DNA of 32,846 bases from Azovibrio restrictus (lineage in GTDB: Bacteria; Bacteroidota; Bacteroidia; Chitinophagales; Chitinophagaceae). The stretch spans positions 1-32,846 of the forward strand of contig JANLJF010000087.1 of assembly GCA_029255605.1 (NCBI GenBank). The letters are read 5' to 3'. Each line of letters starts with the position of its first letter. Position 1 is the first letter of the stretch. The notes beneath the pieces are model-generated. The model was not told the origin of the DNA and did no database searches. It saw only the letters and a program-made list of their open reading frames with translations. Shown here piece by piece: positions 17,360-25,297 of the stretch. A program made the position numbers and the translations under genes.

Positions 17360-17549
17360 CAACACAAAACCGAAAGTTTATACACATTTGTTAAAAAATG
17401 TTTTTCAATACTGGCGTGGGTTTCAGCCGATATTTTAATTGTGACAATGCGTCTTTGTCATTTTTTTGTCAGCCAAAAATTATCGGTTTATTTAATGTTT
17501 TTTTCAAACTTTAATAACAAAAGTGGTAATTTTTTAAAAATCACAGCGT

Positions 17550-18338
17550 TTAAATGCTGCCGGTCCTGCCACCATCCACCGGTATACTGGTGCCATTTAC
17601 ATACCCTGCTGCCGGCGAAGCCAGGAAGGCTATCATTGCAGCTATTTCTTCCGGTAGGCCAAAACGTTTTGCAGGTATTTCTTCCAGCATCTCGTGTTCC
17701 ACTTCATCAAGACTGGCGCCTGTTTTACTTACTTTATTATTGATGATTGCCTCCAGCCTGCCTGTTGCCGTAGCACCGGGCAATACATTATTTACTGTGA
17801 TACCGAAAGGTGCCAGCTCATTTGCCATCGTTTTAGCCCAGCTGGCTACTGCCCCACGTATGGTATTGGATACACCCAGGCCTTTCAGCGGTATTTTAAC
17901 TGAGGTAGATATTACATTCACAATACGCCCGAAACCGGCGGCTTTCATACCAGGTATTACCAGCCTGGCAAGGATGTGGTTGCAGATAAGGTGCTGCTGG
18001 AAGGCATTGATAAATTGTTCAGGTTCAGCATCTGCTATTAGCCCGGCGGCAGGCCCGCCACTATTGTTAACGAGTATGTGTACAGGGTGGTCTTTTACGA
18101 ATGCGCTTACCACATCACTAACCTGCTGTGGCTGGCTGAAATCGGCCACCAGGTAACTGTGTTGCTGGCCTTGCCCTGCATCCAGCTTTGAAACTGCCTG
18201 TTTCAGGGCTGTTTCGTTACGGGCTATGAGTACGCAGTTAGCCCCTAAGGAAGCGATTGCCTGTGCAGATGCAAAGCCTATACCTTGCGTGCTGCCTGCT
18301 ATCAATGCTGTTTTACCACCAAGATTCAATGAAAGCAT
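17550..18338 (-). CDS. Atypical short-chain dehydrogenase/reductase (SDR) family protein
   Basis: A 262-residue classical-SDR-like protein with a Rossmann fold: the nucleotide-binding GSTQGIG at 15-21, Asp66 in VADF, NNSGG at 91-95, and a C-terminal end FLASPAAGYVNGTSIPVDGGR typical of FabG-like members. Ser144 occupies the catalytic serine position. However, where the family has YxxxK, an ungapped alignment by eye puts Ser157 and Arg161 (SNTIR), so the usual Tyr/Lys acid-base pair is missing. Substrate and activity are unknown. It is 57 bases downstream of a T9SS protein gene on the same strand and 264 bases upstream of actA. It may use a different proton-relay residue or be a binding protein; a role in fatty-acid synthesis should not be assumed. 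Confidence 0.85.
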   Translation of the reverse strand: MLSLNLGGKTALIAGSTQGIGFASAQAIASLGANCVLIARNETALKQAVSKLDAGQGQQHSYLVADFSQPQQVSDVVSAFVKDHPVHILVNNSGGPAAGLIADAEPEQFINAFQQHLICNHILARLVIPGMKAAGFGRIVNVISTSVKIPLKGLGVSNTIRGAVASWAKTMANELAPFGITVNNVLPGATATGRLEAIINNKVSKTGASLDEVEHEMLEEIPAKRFGLPEEIAAMIAFLASPAAGYVNGTSIPVDGGRTGSI

Positions 18339-18395
18339 GTAAATAAGTTTAGTGCCGGCGAAGATACTAACTATACTGTGTTGATATAGACAATA

Positions 18396-20774
18396 CTATT
18401 GCCGCACTACGGCAAACCTTAGGGAATGATACTTGCCATCAATAAGCACACGCAATGTATAAGTGCCGCTGGCCAACCCACCACCCAGTTTCACTTCTTT
18501 ATACAGCTTTTTATTTTCGGTCTTTACCATATCGCTGTATACCAGTTGCCCGGCGGCATTAGTAATGCGCATGGGCACGTATTGCTCTGCATGGAACATA
18601 CCTTTTATAGTAAAGTTGCCATTGTTCGGATTGGGATATAGCAACAGGTAGCCGGTATCTGCTATTTCATCTACCATTACTAAAACTATGGCAGATGAAG
18701 CACAGCTACCTAAAACACCGGTTACGGTATAGGTACCGGCATGCTGTTTAGTAACATTTTCAATGTCAGGGCTGAATACATTGGACGTAAAGCCATTAGG
18801 TCCCGTCCATGAATAGGCTACGCCAGGTTCCGGTTCTGCAAGTGTTAGCTGCAATGTATGCCCTATAGTCAACGGGCTGTTGCTCGTGGCCTGCGGCGTA
18901 TATGGTGTATGGTTTACAGCTACATAAAGCGTATCTGCTGCCATACAACCTTTTCTTTCTCCCATAAACACATACGCACCCGCATCGTGTACAGACATAC
19001 CGCGTTTCTGCGTATTTATTTCATCAGTTCTAAAACCATTCGGGCCGGTCCAGCTATAAAACGTATTAGAATCGGGCAATGCATTGGCACCCGTTAAATG
19101 AAGCACCGCACCTTCGCACAACACCGTATCTCCATTGGCAGCGGGTGTGTACGGCCTCGACTTAACAATAACGGCAGCAGAATCCACAACCGTGCAGCCA
19201 TTAGCAGAAATGGTCAACACATACTTACCCGATGCATCCAGCAGGGCAGGTGCTATTACCGTATCTTTAGCCGTCATAGCAAAGCCCGACGGTCCCACCC
19301 AACTATAAGTGGCGTTATGAGTTGTATCATTACTACCAATACGTAGTGTATCACCCACGCAAGGTGTATTGTTTGTTATCTGCGGGTCAGGCACAGGCTT
19401 TATACTTATATTGGCTGTATCTCTCGAATAACAGCCATCCAGGTAGGTTATCAATTGGTACATACCGCTTGCCGCAGCATTTGGCACTACAGAAAGTGTG
19501 TTTGTCGTATCATAACTACCATCGGGCCGCAGCCATACATTGGTAGAGCCGGGCACAGCTACATCACTGGTCAATATCAGTGTTTCATTGCTGCATACGC
19601 TGGTATCTGTTATGGCAAGCCCTTTTATCGGATTAGCCCTCACTTCCAGTTTTGTACTATCATAGGCTACACATCCGTAATCTTCCACACGTCCTACATA
19701 CCACCCGCTGTCTGAAAATTTTACAGCCGGAAAATTATATACACGTGTCGGATAATTTGGTAGCACGCCCGGACCGTTCCAAAACACATCCGTATAGTTC
19801 GACATATAGATGGTCATGGTTATCTGCCCCTTTTCCCCTTCGCATACCGGCCCGTTATTAGATGCCCCAATAACCGGCGGGTTGCCTATTGAAAGCGTAA
19901 ATGGTGAAAGCCTGGAGGTATATATTGGGTCGCTCGCCACTATGCGCAAGCGGTACCCCGCTCCCGATGGTATGGCAGGAACTACGCATTCAAACATGCC
20001 GGCTACTGCACTGTTAATAGTACTCAGCACCGTAGGGCTTCTGAAATCTCCATATTTATCCGATAGCTGCAGGGAAAAGACATTCGTATTTGAAAAGGTA
20101 CCTGAAACGGTATACTTCACTCTTAAAGTATCCCCCTTACATAGCAGCGTATCGTTATAATCATCAATTTCCACCACCGTATCTGTAACGAAGTAAAAGT
20201 TGAAAAAAGAGCCGCCCATATCCTCCGTATTCAGCACATCTATCTGTTTGATGCTATCTTCTATCACCACCTGTGTATTATTCCCTACTATGCCGGAGCC
20301 GGCCCTGAATGTCAGGTCCCCACTGGTAATAAGTGTTCTGCCATTATAACCACAGGATGAAAAGAAATTACCGATATCTGCCGGTTGAATATTGTAATGG
20401 TTCCCATTGACGTACAAACTGATGCGCTCGCCCGTGTCACTGGCGGTAAATTGTAGCTTCAGCATGCGTACAGCTTTTGAGAAAATAAAACTATAGCCCG
20501 AAAACGTAGCCGTAGTACCTGAGCTACCCTGCCCTATCCAGTACGGTCCTGCATCGCAATAACTGCTGCCGGGGTATCCGCCGGGATTGTTTATGCCTTT
20601 CACTTCTACATCTGTGTTGCCTATTACCTGCGTGCCGCTAAGGTGCGTAACAGGATAAAAATTCTGTGCAAACAATAAATTGCCGGAAAAAAATAGAACA
20701 ACGAGTATGTAGTAGTATTTGCTCAATAGAAACACATTAGGGTAATGGAGCATGTAAATTAAAGCTTTTAACAT
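18396..20774 (-). CDS. Secreted T9SS-type A sorting domain protein with tandem Ig-like modules
   Basis: A 792-residue secreted protein of unknown function. A hydrophobic signal ends at NLLFA-QNF; a second in-frame ATG at 20753 would also serve as start. An N-terminal domain (about 40-210) ends in the SFFNFYFVTDTVVEIDDYND segment and resembles a lectin or carbohydrate-binding jelly roll only loosely. From about 215 onward come several roughly 80-residue Ig-like modules, the last ones repeating PxTPxAxxxxxLCxGxxLxL...YSWTGPNGF...GxYxV. The last 80 residues begin YPNPNNGNF and end SLRFAVVRQ, a T9SS type A sorting domain. The start region faces the divergent DUF4290-murA unit. It is probably surface-attached or released; no catalytic residues are recognised. 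Confidence 0.83.
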   Translation of the reverse strand: MLKALIYMLHYPNVFLLSKYYYILVVLFFSGNLLFAQNFYPVTHLSGTQVIGNTDVEVKGINNPGGYPGSSYCDAGPYWIGQGSSGTTATFSGYSFIFSKAVRMLKLQFTASDTGERISLYVNGNHYNIQPADIGNFFSSCGYNGRTLITSGDLTFRAGSGIVGNNTQVVIEDSIKQIDVLNTEDMGGSFFNFYFVTDTVVEIDDYNDTLLCKGDTLRVKYTVSGTFSNTNVFSLQLSDKYGDFRSPTVLSTINSAVAGMFECVVPAIPSGAGYRLRIVASDPIYTSRLSPFTLSIGNPPVIGASNNGPVCEGEKGQITMTIYMSNYTDVFWNGPGVLPNYPTRVYNFPAVKFSDSGWYVGRVEDYGCVAYDSTKLEVRANPIKGLAITDTSVCSNETLILTSDVAVPGSTNVWLRPDGSYDTTNTLSVVPNAAASGMYQLITYLDGCYSRDTANISIKPVPDPQITNNTPCVGDTLRIGSNDTTHNATYSWVGPSGFAMTAKDTVIAPALLDASGKYVLTISANGCTVVDSAAVIVKSRPYTPAANGDTVLCEGAVLHLTGANALPDSNTFYSWTGPNGFRTDEINTQKRGMSVHDAGAYVFMGERKGCMAADTLYVAVNHTPYTPQATSNSPLTIGHTLQLTLAEPEPGVAYSWTGPNGFTSNVFSPDIENVTKQHAGTYTVTGVLGSCASSAIVLVMVDEIADTGYLLLYPNPNNGNFTIKGMFHAEQYVPMRITNAAGQLVYSDMVKTENKKLYKEVKLGGGLASGTYTLRVLIDGKYHSLRFAVVRQ

Positions 20775-20824
20775 TAAATGCAGATTAAAAGCAATGCGTC
20801 TTCATTTGTCTGTTTTTAAAGTAC

Positions 20825-20832
20825 TATATTTG
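20825..20832 (+). promoter_or_regulatory. Putative -7 element for DUF4290-murA
   Basis: TATATTTG is a perfect TAnnTTTG. A TTTG at 20805-20808 lies upstream, but with 16 bases of spacing instead of 19-21. Transcription would begin near 20839, giving a leader of about 130 nt. This leader also contains a short hairpin around 20923-20936. Confidence 0.4.
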
Positions 20833-20968
20833 CTATGCATACCCCGGCAATATTAGCCTCCTTCCTTTTCCGGCTAAAACTTGCTACGCAGCCTTCAACA
20901 TTGCAATGTGCTATTTACACGCGCACCTCTTGGTGCCTTAGTTTATCTTTTTAACTACAAGCTTTAAA

Positions 20969-21673
20969 ATGGAATACAATACTACACGCAGCAAAATGCT
21001 GATGCCCGAATACGGACGCAATGTGCAACGTATGGTGGAATACCTGGTGACGATAGAAGACCGTGCCCGCCGCCTGCGAAACGCAGAAGCTATTATAGAA
21101 CTGATGGGTACACTCAACCCGCATTTGAAAACCATTGAGGACTACAAACACAAACTTTGGGACCACCTGTACCAAATGACGGATTTCCAACTGGATGTGG
21201 ATGCACCTTATCCTGCACCCAAACCGGAAGAAGTGTTTAAGAAACCTGAGGTATTACCTTATCCTCAATCCAGCATATCGCATAGGCACTTTGGCAAAAA
21301 CCTGGAAGCGCTTATAGCCAAAGCACTACAAGAAACCGACCCTGAAAAAAAGCAGGGCTTTACGCAAACTATTGGCTACTACATGAAGCTATCATATACC
21401 AACTGGCACAAAGAACCTGTGCACGATGATATGATACGTACCGAACTGGCAGCACTTACCAATGGAGAACTGCAGTACGAACCGGGTGGCTACAGGGTTT
21501 ACTTCGATACCCGTACCAACTTCAAACAACGGAACAACAACAATAACAGCCGCAACCGTGGCGGTAGTAGTGGCAACCGTGGCGGTGGCAGCAATTACGG
21601 CAACAATAACGGCGGTAGTTATGGAAATAATTATGGCAAAAACCGTAAATTCAATAAGAACAAAAATAAATAA
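20969..21673 (+). CDS. DUF4290 domain protein with Asn/Gly/Arg-rich tail
   Basis: A 234-residue protein of a Bacteroidota-specific family of unknown function. The conserved region (about 1-185) includes MLMPEYGRNVQRMVEYL, ERARRLRNAEAIIELMG-like helices, HKLWDHLYQM and GYYMKLSYTNWHKEPVHDDMI. The final 45 residues are a low-complexity tail of Asn, Gly, Ser and Arg with RGG-like units, ending in KNRKFNKNKNK. Tails of this kind occur on RNA-binding proteins, but no RNA-binding domain is visible in the ordered part. It is only 9 bases upstream of murA and surely co-transcribed with it. A cytoplasmic location is expected, as no signal or membrane helix is seen. Confidence 0.85.
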   Translation: MEYNTTRSKMLMPEYGRNVQRMVEYLVTIEDRARRLRNAEAIIELMGTLNPHLKTIEDYKHKLWDHLYQMTDFQLDVDAPYPAPKPEEVFKKPEVLPYPQSSISHRHFGKNLEALIAKALQETDPEKKQGFTQTIGYYMKLSYTNWHKEPVHDDMIRTELAALTNGELQYEPGGYRVYFDTRTNFKQRNNNNNSRNRGGSSGNRGGGSNYGNNNGGSYGNNYGKNRKFNKNKNK

Positions 21674-21682
21674 TATTCACGT

Positions 21683-22993
21683 ATGGGTGCTTTTGAAATA
21701 CGGGGCGGTAATGCACTGAAAGGTGTTATACAACCACAAGGCGCAAAGAATGAGGCATTGCAGGTACTATGTGCCGCTTTGCTTACCGACGAAGCTGTGA
21801 CCTTTACCAATGTGCCCGATATACTCGATGTGAATATGCTGATAGAAGTGCTGGGTGATATGGGCGTGCAGGTAACACGCAAAGACAGGAATACGGTTGT
21901 ATTGCAGGCTACGGATATCAATACAGAATATTTTACCGATAAAAGCTTTAAAAACAAATCGGGCAGGCTGCGCGGTGCTGTAATGCTGGCAGGCCCTATG
22001 CTGGCCCGTTTCAGGAAGGCGCACATACCTCAGCCCGGCGGCGATAAAATAGGGCGGCGCAGGCTCGATACACACATCCGTGGTTTTGAAAGGCTGGGCG
22101 TTGTGTTCGATTATGATACAGAGGAAAGCATGTTCAGCCTCGATGGATCTAACCTGAAGGGAGCCTATATTTTGCTGGAAGAGCCATCTGTTACCGGTAC
22201 TGCCAACATCCTGATGGCAGCAGTACTGGCAGAAGGGCGCACTACGATATACAATGCTGCCTGCGAGCCTTATGTGCAGCAGTTATGCCATATGCTCAAC
22301 CGCATGGGTGCACGCATCAGTGGCATCGGCTCCAACATGCTTACTATTGAAGGCGTAGAAAAGCTGCATGGCTGCGAACACCGCATGCTGGCAGATATGA
22401 TAGAGGTAGGCTCCTTCATTGGCCTGGCCGCTATGACACAAAGCGAGCTTACTATTAAAAATGCCGATGTTGCCAGCCTGGGTATTATTCCCGATGTTTT
22501 TCAGCGCCTGGGTATCGAATTACAAATACAAGGTGACGATATACATATACCCGCCCAGCAGCAATACAGGATACAAAAGTTCATCGATGGCTCTATCCTT
22601 ACGGTATATGATCATCCGTGGCCCGGCTTCACGCCTGATCTTCTGAGTATCATACTGGTAACGGCTACCCAGGCAAAAGGTACCGTACTGGTACACCAGA
22701 AGATGTTTGAAAGCCGCCTGTTCTTTGTAGATAAACTGATAGAAATGGGCGCCCAGATTGTTTTGTGCGATCCGCACAGAGCCGTAGTTATAGGCCTCGA
22801 CAGGCAGGTAGGCCTGCGTGGTATTACCATGTCGTCGCCTGATATACGTGCCGGTGTGGCCTTGCTGATAGCTGCGCTTTCCGCAAGGGGCAAAAGCATT
22901 ATCCAGAACATAGACCAAATAGACCGTGGGTACGAACGTATAGATCAGCGCCTTAACGCTTTAGGTGCCGATATCAGGCGTATAGATGGTTAA
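21683..22993 (+). CDS. murA: UDP-N-acetylglucosamine 1-carboxyvinyltransferase MurA
   Basis: Catalyses the first committed step of peptidoglycan synthesis, transfer of enolpyruvate from PEP to UDP-GlcNAc, in the cytoplasm. It has 436 residues with the EPSP-synthase-like double inverse barrel. Lys22-Asn23 in QGAKNEAL, the Asp of PWPGFTPDLLS and the Arg of SPDIRAGVALLIAAL are the expected active-site residues. The loop that normally reads PGGC-x-IG reads PGGDKIG, so the catalytic Cys115 of E. coli is replaced by Asp121 (codon 22043-22045). Asp at this place is known from naturally fosfomycin-insensitive MurA enzymes. It follows the DUF4290 gene by 9 bases and is ended by the terminator at 23025-23049. 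Confidence 0.96.
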   Translation: MGAFEIRGGNALKGVIQPQGAKNEALQVLCAALLTDEAVTFTNVPDILDVNMLIEVLGDMGVQVTRKDRNTVVLQATDINTEYFTDKSFKNKSGRLRGAVMLAGPMLARFRKAHIPQPGGDKIGRRRLDTHIRGFERLGVVFDYDTEESMFSLDGSNLKGAYILLEEPSVTGTANILMAAVLAEGRTTIYNAACEPYVQQLCHMLNRMGARISGIGSNMLTIEGVEKLHGCEHRMLADMIEVGSFIGLAAMTQSELTIKNADVASLGIIPDVFQRLGIELQIQGDDIHIPAQQQYRIQKFIDGSILTVYDHPWPGFTPDLLSIILVTATQAKGTVLVHQKMFESRLFFVDKLIEMGAQIVLCDPHRAVVIGLDRQVGLRGITMSSPDIRAGVALLIAALSARGKSIIQNIDQIDRGYERIDQRLNALGADIRRIDG

Positions 22994-23024
22994 TAACCAT
23001 TGTTGTAGACTGATACTAAAAAAG

Positions 23025-23049
23025 AAAAGCCTCGCATTGCGAGGCTTTT
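23025..23049. terminator. Bidirectional terminator between murA and the outer-membrane protein gene
   Basis: An 11-bp inverted repeat (23025-23035 and 23039-23049) with loop ATT has core GCCTCGC/GCGAGGC and A and T runs on either side. It lies 32 bases after the murA stop codon and 18 bases beyond the end of the convergent gene. Confidence 0.88.
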
Positions 23050-23066
23050 TAAATATTCAGAGAAGA

Positions 23067-23795
23067 CTATTCATCATCTTCGTCATCTTCCATTTTCTTC
23101 ATCTTGCGACGCTCCATACCTGGCTCATGATGGCCACGTTTTGTACCGCAGCTGCAGCCTATGTTTTTAGAGATACCAAAGTTGAACTGCTGGCCGAAGT
23201 TAACATAGAAGCTGTTCAGTGTAGTAGGTGCTTTATCGAAAGAAGTAGTGCGATAGCCCAAACCACCCATAGAGAAGTTCAGCGCCAGGCCTTTATACAC
23301 ATTCACGCCAATAGCGGGTGTGATAGAACCTTGAAAACCATTGTAGATATCAGATGCACTGCCAACTGTAGTGATAGAACCGACAGTAGTGATGTTTTCT
23401 GAAGTATGCTTACCGTTTAAGTAGCTCAGATCCAATTGTGTCCAGAAAAAGAATATGGGGCTAACCGGTTGAGTATAACGGAAAAACACACCAGCTTGCC
23501 ATTCACGTGCAGTAGCTGTGTTTTTGATAGTGCTGGTAGCAGAAGGAGTATTTACAACCTCATTTTTCCATGCGTTGTAACCGCCTTGCACACCCACTGT
23601 CAGGTGATGGTTGAATTGGTAGCCGAAGCCCGGGCTAACGTTCCATGCTGTTTCTGTTTCAGTGCCTACAGCAGCGCCGTTATCGGTTTTTCCGGTGTTA
23701 ACGCCTGCATTGCCGTAAAGAAGAAAAGTATTCTTCTGAGCATTAGCAGTAGCTACAGAAGCAACCGCTAAAAGAGCCAGGAAAAGTTTTTTCAT
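23067..23795 (-). CDS. Outer-membrane beta-barrel protein with charged C-terminal tail
   Basis: A 242-residue protein with a signal peptide (MKKLFLALLAVASVATANA, then QKN). The mature part has alternating hydrophobic/aromatic strands such as TFLLYGNAGV, WNVSPGFGYQFNHHLTVGVQGGY, WQAGVFFRYTQPV, FFFWTQLDLSYLNG and SFYVNFGQQFNFGISKNIG, as in small eight-stranded outer-membrane porin-like barrels. Unusually, the chain does not end with the last strand: about 30 further residues include CSCG, a GHHEPG segment, a Lys/Arg/Met-rich patch and a final EDDEDDE. A strong promoter-like element lies 27 bases upstream, so the mRNA leader is short. The gene is monocistronic. Function is unknown; the family includes general diffusion and structural barrels. 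Confidence 0.8.
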   Translation of the reverse strand: MKKLFLALLAVASVATANAQKNTFLLYGNAGVNTGKTDNGAAVGTETETAWNVSPGFGYQFNHHLTVGVQGGYNAWKNEVVNTPSATSTIKNTATAREWQAGVFFRYTQPVSPIFFFWTQLDLSYLNGKHTSENITTVGSITTVGSASDIYNGFQGSITPAIGVNVYKGLALNFSMGGLGYRTTSFDKAPTTLNSFYVNFGQQFNFGISKNIGCSCGTKRGHHEPGMERRKMKKMEDDEDDE

Positions 23796-23821
23796 ATAGA
23801 TCGCGTGTTTTGATTATCGGA

Positions 23822-23853
23822 CAAATGTATATCCAATTATTATCCCATGCAAT
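23822..23853 (-). promoter_or_regulatory. Putative promoter of the outer-membrane protein gene
   Basis: On the minus strand ATTG (23853-23850) is followed after 20 bases by TACATTTG (23829-23822). The -7 box is a perfect TAnnTTTG and the -33 box matches three of four bases at proper spacing. The start codon lies 27 bases downstream. Confidence 0.5.
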
Positions 23854-23911
23854 AGATTGCTATAGGATTATTTAATAAAACGATAAAAATGCAGTATTGG
23901 ATATCAGCGAT

Positions 23912-24424
23912 TTACTTAAACCAGGAACTGTACATAAGGTAATTATTTGCTATGCGTTCTACTTCGCCCTGCAATAATTCCTGGCTGATGTCTTTTACCT
24001 TTTTGGCAGGTACACCTGCAAAAATGCTGCCCGGGGGCACATCGGTATCTTCCAGCACTACGGCGCCGGCAGCTATAATGCTGTTTTTGCCTATGCGGGC
24101 ACGGTCCATTACTATGGCTCCCATGCCTATCAGCACATTATCCTCTACCGTACACCCGTGCACAATGGCATTATGGCCTATAGATACATTATTCCCTATT
24201 AATGTCTCTGTTTTCTGGTAGGTGCAGTGTATACAGGCGCCATCCTGCACATTCACCTTATTACCCATCTTTATTTTGTTCACATCGCCACGCACCACTG
24301 CGTTGAACCATATACTGCATTCGCTGCCCATAACCACACTGCCTACAATAGTGGCATTGGGGGCTACAAAACAGTCTTCCGGTATCTGCGGCGAAACACC
24401 TTTTACGGGTAATATTACAGGCAT
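23912..24424 (-). CDS. Gamma-carbonic-anhydrase-like (left-handed beta-helix) protein
   Basis: A 170-residue cytoplasmic protein of the gamma carbonic anhydrase/YrdA/PaaY family, which form trimers of left-handed beta-helices. Hexapeptide repeats run from about 20 to 140 (ATIVGSVVMG, NVSIGHNAIVHG, NVLIGMGAIVMD, NSIIAAGAVVLED). The three metal-binding histidines are His66 (CIHCTY), His84 (IGHNA) and His89 (VHGC), and the conserved RGD at 45-47 and QDG at 60-62 are present, so zinc or iron binding is likely. Many members have weak or no carbonic anhydrase activity, and some act on acyl-CoA compounds. It is the second gene of a pair: the upstream glycosyltransferase stop and this start lie within a few bases of each other. 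Confidence 0.88.
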   Translation of the reverse strand: MPVILPVKGVSPQIPEDCFVAPNATIVGSVVMGSECSIWFNAVVRGDVNKIKMGNKVNVQDGACIHCTYQKTETLIGNNVSIGHNAIVHGCTVEDNVLIGMGAIVMDRARIGKNSIIAAGAVVLEDTDVPPGSIFAGVPAKKVKDISQELLQGEVERIANNYLMYSSWFK

Positions 24425-24426
24425 GG

Positions 24427-25146
24427 CTATTTATTAAATATATTGTATTTAAGTATGCAATAAAGTGCCCTGAAGGCATCTTTCATACCTATTTTTTTGC
24501 CTTCTTCATAGGTACGTCCATAGTAAGATATACCTACCTCATATATGCGCACCTTTGGAATACGCGATATTTTGGCTGTCACTTCCGGCTCAAACCCAAA
24601 ACGTTTTTCTTTCAACTTAAGGCCTTGTACCATCTCACGCTTGAATAGCTTATAACAGGTTTCCATATCTGTAAGGTTTAGATTGGTAAACATATTAGAA
24701 GCCATAGTAAGCCACCTGTTGCCTATGGAATGCCAGAAAAACAATATCCTGTGCGGATTTCCACCCATAAAGCGCGAGCCATAAACCACATCTGCAAAAC
24801 CATCCAGCACAGGTTTCATCAGTATATTATATTCTTCCGGATCGTATTCCAGGTCGGCATCCTGTATTATCACATAGTCGCCTGTAGCCTTGCTGATTCC
24901 TGTATGCAAGGCCGCCCCTTTACCTTGGTTCACCTCATGCTTATAATAGCTGATAGGCAGTTCTGGATTGGCATTTTTATATGCCAGTATGGCTTCTTCA
25001 GTATTATCTTTCGAACAGTCATTGACAATAATAACCTCTTTTACACCATTACTTATCAGTTGCACTGCTTTCACCCTATTCAATATATGATGTATAGTTC
25101 GCCCCTCATTATAGGCAGGTATTACTATGGATAAAGTATAACTCAT
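24427..25146 (-). CDS. Family 2 glycosyltransferase (DPM1/polyprenyl-phosphate glycosyltransferase-like)
   Basis: A GT-A fold glycosyltransferase of 239 residues from the ATG at 25146. The longer ORF reaching 25200 is rejected because the conserved N-terminus MSYTLSIVIPAYNEG starts at that ATG. Features are IPAYNEG at about 8-14, VNDCSKDNTEE, the DxD-type IQDADLEYDPEEY and GSRFMGG. It ends with GRTYEEGKKIGMKDAFRALYCILKYN, typical of dolichyl/undecaprenyl-phosphate mannosyl- or glucosyltransferase-like proteins. No C-terminal membrane helices are present, so it is the soluble, catalytic-domain-only form acting at the cytoplasmic membrane face. The sugar and acceptor cannot be told from sequence. 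It is transcribed ahead of the gamma-carbonic-anhydrase-like gene with 2 bases between them. Confidence 0.9.
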   Translation of the reverse strand: MSYTLSIVIPAYNEGRTIHHILNRVKAVQLISNGVKEVIIVNDCSKDNTEEAILAYKNANPELPISYYKHEVNQGKGAALHTGISKATGDYVIIQDADLEYDPEEYNILMKPVLDGFADVVYGSRFMGGNPHRILFFWHSIGNRWLTMASNMFTNLNLTDMETCYKLFKREMVQGLKLKEKRFGFEPEVTAKISRIPKVRIYEVGISYYGRTYEEGKKIGMKDAFRALYCILKYNIFNK

Positions 25147-25249
25147 TATCTGGAATAATGTATTAAAGTGCTGCAAAATACACTCCTTTTCCCAATTCAC
25201 CCATTATCCCCAATCTATACACTATACATAGAATAACTAGGCAATGCTG

Positions 25250-25257
25250 TACTTTTG
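25250..25257 (+). promoter_or_regulatory. Putative -7 element of the thyA-folA operon
   Basis: TACTTTTG is a perfect TAnnTTTG. The predicted transcription start near 25264 leaves a leader of about 34 nt before the chosen thyA ATG at 25298. No -33 TTTG is seen at the proper distance. Confidence 0.4.
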
Positions 25258-25297
25258 CTTTTACAGGTAATGAACGGATAATTACTTGTATTCGTAC

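Noticed and set aside
17286-17387. Upstream extension of actA to a start at 17387
   Set aside because: The 34 extra residues precede a complete signal peptide that begins at the ATG at 17285, and the putative -7 element lies within the extension.
17530-17549. AT-rich inverted repeat after the SDR gene as a terminator
   Set aside because: The pairing is imperfect and lacks a GC core; too weak to support.
20923-20936. Small hairpin (GCACC/GGTGC) in the DUF4290 leader as a riboswitch or attenuator
   Set aside because: Only a 5-bp stem with a short loop, no conserved aptamer-like structure seen around it; not enough to call.
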